DNA of 64,000 nt. Source: Synergistaceae bacterium. Its GTDB lineage: Bacteria; Synergistota; Synergistia; Synergistales; Aminobacteriaceae. The translations under genes and the position numbers were made by a program. A model generated the notes under the pieces. It worked only from the letters and a program-made list of their open reading frames with translations, did no database searches and was not told the DNA's origin. Positions 63,755-64,000 of this stretch are shown here, piece by piece (position 1 is the stretch's first letter; the number at the start of each line of letters is the position of its first letter). Location: contig JAFSWZ010000019.1 in assembly GCA_017450125.1 (NCBI GenBank), forward strand, positions 16,133 through 80,132. The letters are read 5' to 3'.

Positions 63755-64000
63755 ATGACAAGCAACAGGGCCCTACACGCGGCATCCTTAGCCCAGCAGG
63801 ACGAGTTCTACACACAGTTCACTGACGTTCAGGAGGAACTCGGCCACTACTGGGAGCATTTTCGGGGCGCAAAGATTCTGTGCAACTGCGATGACCCATT
63901 CGAGAGCAGCTTCTTCAGGTATCTCGCGCTTCAGTTCTCGTATCTTGGCATCAGGAAGCTCACGGCAACCTGTTACGCGGGAAGCCCCATCGCCCAGCAA
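63755..64000 (+). CDS. EcoRI-family adenine-specific DNA methyltransferase, 3' truncated by window
   Basis: The first 82 codons of a gene that runs off the right edge. AAGGAGGA lies 11 bases before the ATG. The visible protein has QQDEFYTQFTDVQEELGHYWEHF followed by ILCNCDDPFESSFFRYL and LGIRKLTATCY, characteristic of the N-terminus of EcoRI-type N6-adenine methyltransferases; CNCDDP is a typical early motif. The catalytic motif lies beyond the window. Family members occur as solitary methylases or with restriction partners; the partner cannot be seen. Confidence 0.8.
   Translation, partial: MTSNRALHAASLAQQDEFYTQFTDVQEELGHYWEHFRGAKILCNCDDPFESSFFRYLALQFSYLGIRKLTATCYAGSPIAQQ

Overview
The window looks like a stretch of chromosome from a strictly anaerobic, probably gut- or rumen-associated fermentative bacterium. 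The evidence is indolepyruvate:ferredoxin oxidoreductase, a hybrid-cluster protein with a flavodiiron protein, a secreted flavin-based reductase, an Na+/alanine-type symporter, and a beta-glucoside PTS with an L-arabinose/pentose-phosphate operon. The mix of amino-acid and sugar fermentation, strong Shine-Dalgarno sites and several TTG starts would fit Synergistota. That assignment is an inference from gene content and I hold it only moderately. Coding density is high. No gap between genes exceeds about 190 bases, and I found no tRNA, rRNA, CRISPR array, insertion sequence or prophage.

Region by region. 1-3.6 kb: a left-truncated restriction-modification polypeptide (nuclease + adenine methylase + two target-recognition domains) and an MBL-fold hydrolase. 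3.6-6.1 kb: a sodium:solute symporter translationally coupled to an amidohydrolase. 6.1-10.5 kb: a beta-glucoside locus (6-phospho-beta-glucosidase and PTS EIIBCA) with a Sel1-repeat secreted protein between them. 10.5-13.3 kb: two small exported proteins, then a decayed LytTR response regulator/histidine kinase pair. 13.3-18 kb (minus): iorA-iorB-paaK and two tandem-ACT proteins, an arylpyruvate oxidation module. 18.1-20.4 kb: a protein joining two DUF4145/HEPN-like domains to ankyrin repeats. 20.5-28 kb: an acid-CoA ligase with an MBL protein, then envelope genes (acyltransferase fused to a large C-terminal domain and apparently frameshifted at its 5' end, an Lgt-type enzyme, HtrA protease). 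28-32.8 kb: a 2-hydroxyacid dehydrogenase with an AGCS symporter, a PfkB kinase with an altered GAGD motif, and a KefB-like antiporter.

32.8-46.7 kb is a sugar or polyol catabolic island. Two ribose-type ABC importers face away from each other around an SDR dehydrogenase, followed by an unknown 188-residue protein, a zinc alcohol/polyol dehydrogenase, an MBL hydrolase with a divergent HxlR regulator, and a mannitol-dehydrogenase-family enzyme. The substrates cannot be read from sequence. 46.8-50.3 kb (minus) is a tight nitrosative/oxidative-stress operon: fprA, hcp, a 2[4Fe-4S] ferredoxin and a membrane FeS protein. 50.4-56.9 kb: a secreted triple-FMN-domain flavoprotein reductase, a solitary dynamin-like GTPase, and aldose 1-epimerase.

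57-63.7 kb (minus) is a compact operon tkt-FGGY kinase-tal-araA-araD. It would take L-arabinose to L-ribulose, L-ribulose-5-P and D-xylulose-5-P, then into the non-oxidative pentose phosphate pathway. The window ends inside the first 82 codons of an EcoRI-family adenine methyltransferase, so both edges lie in DNA-modification genes.
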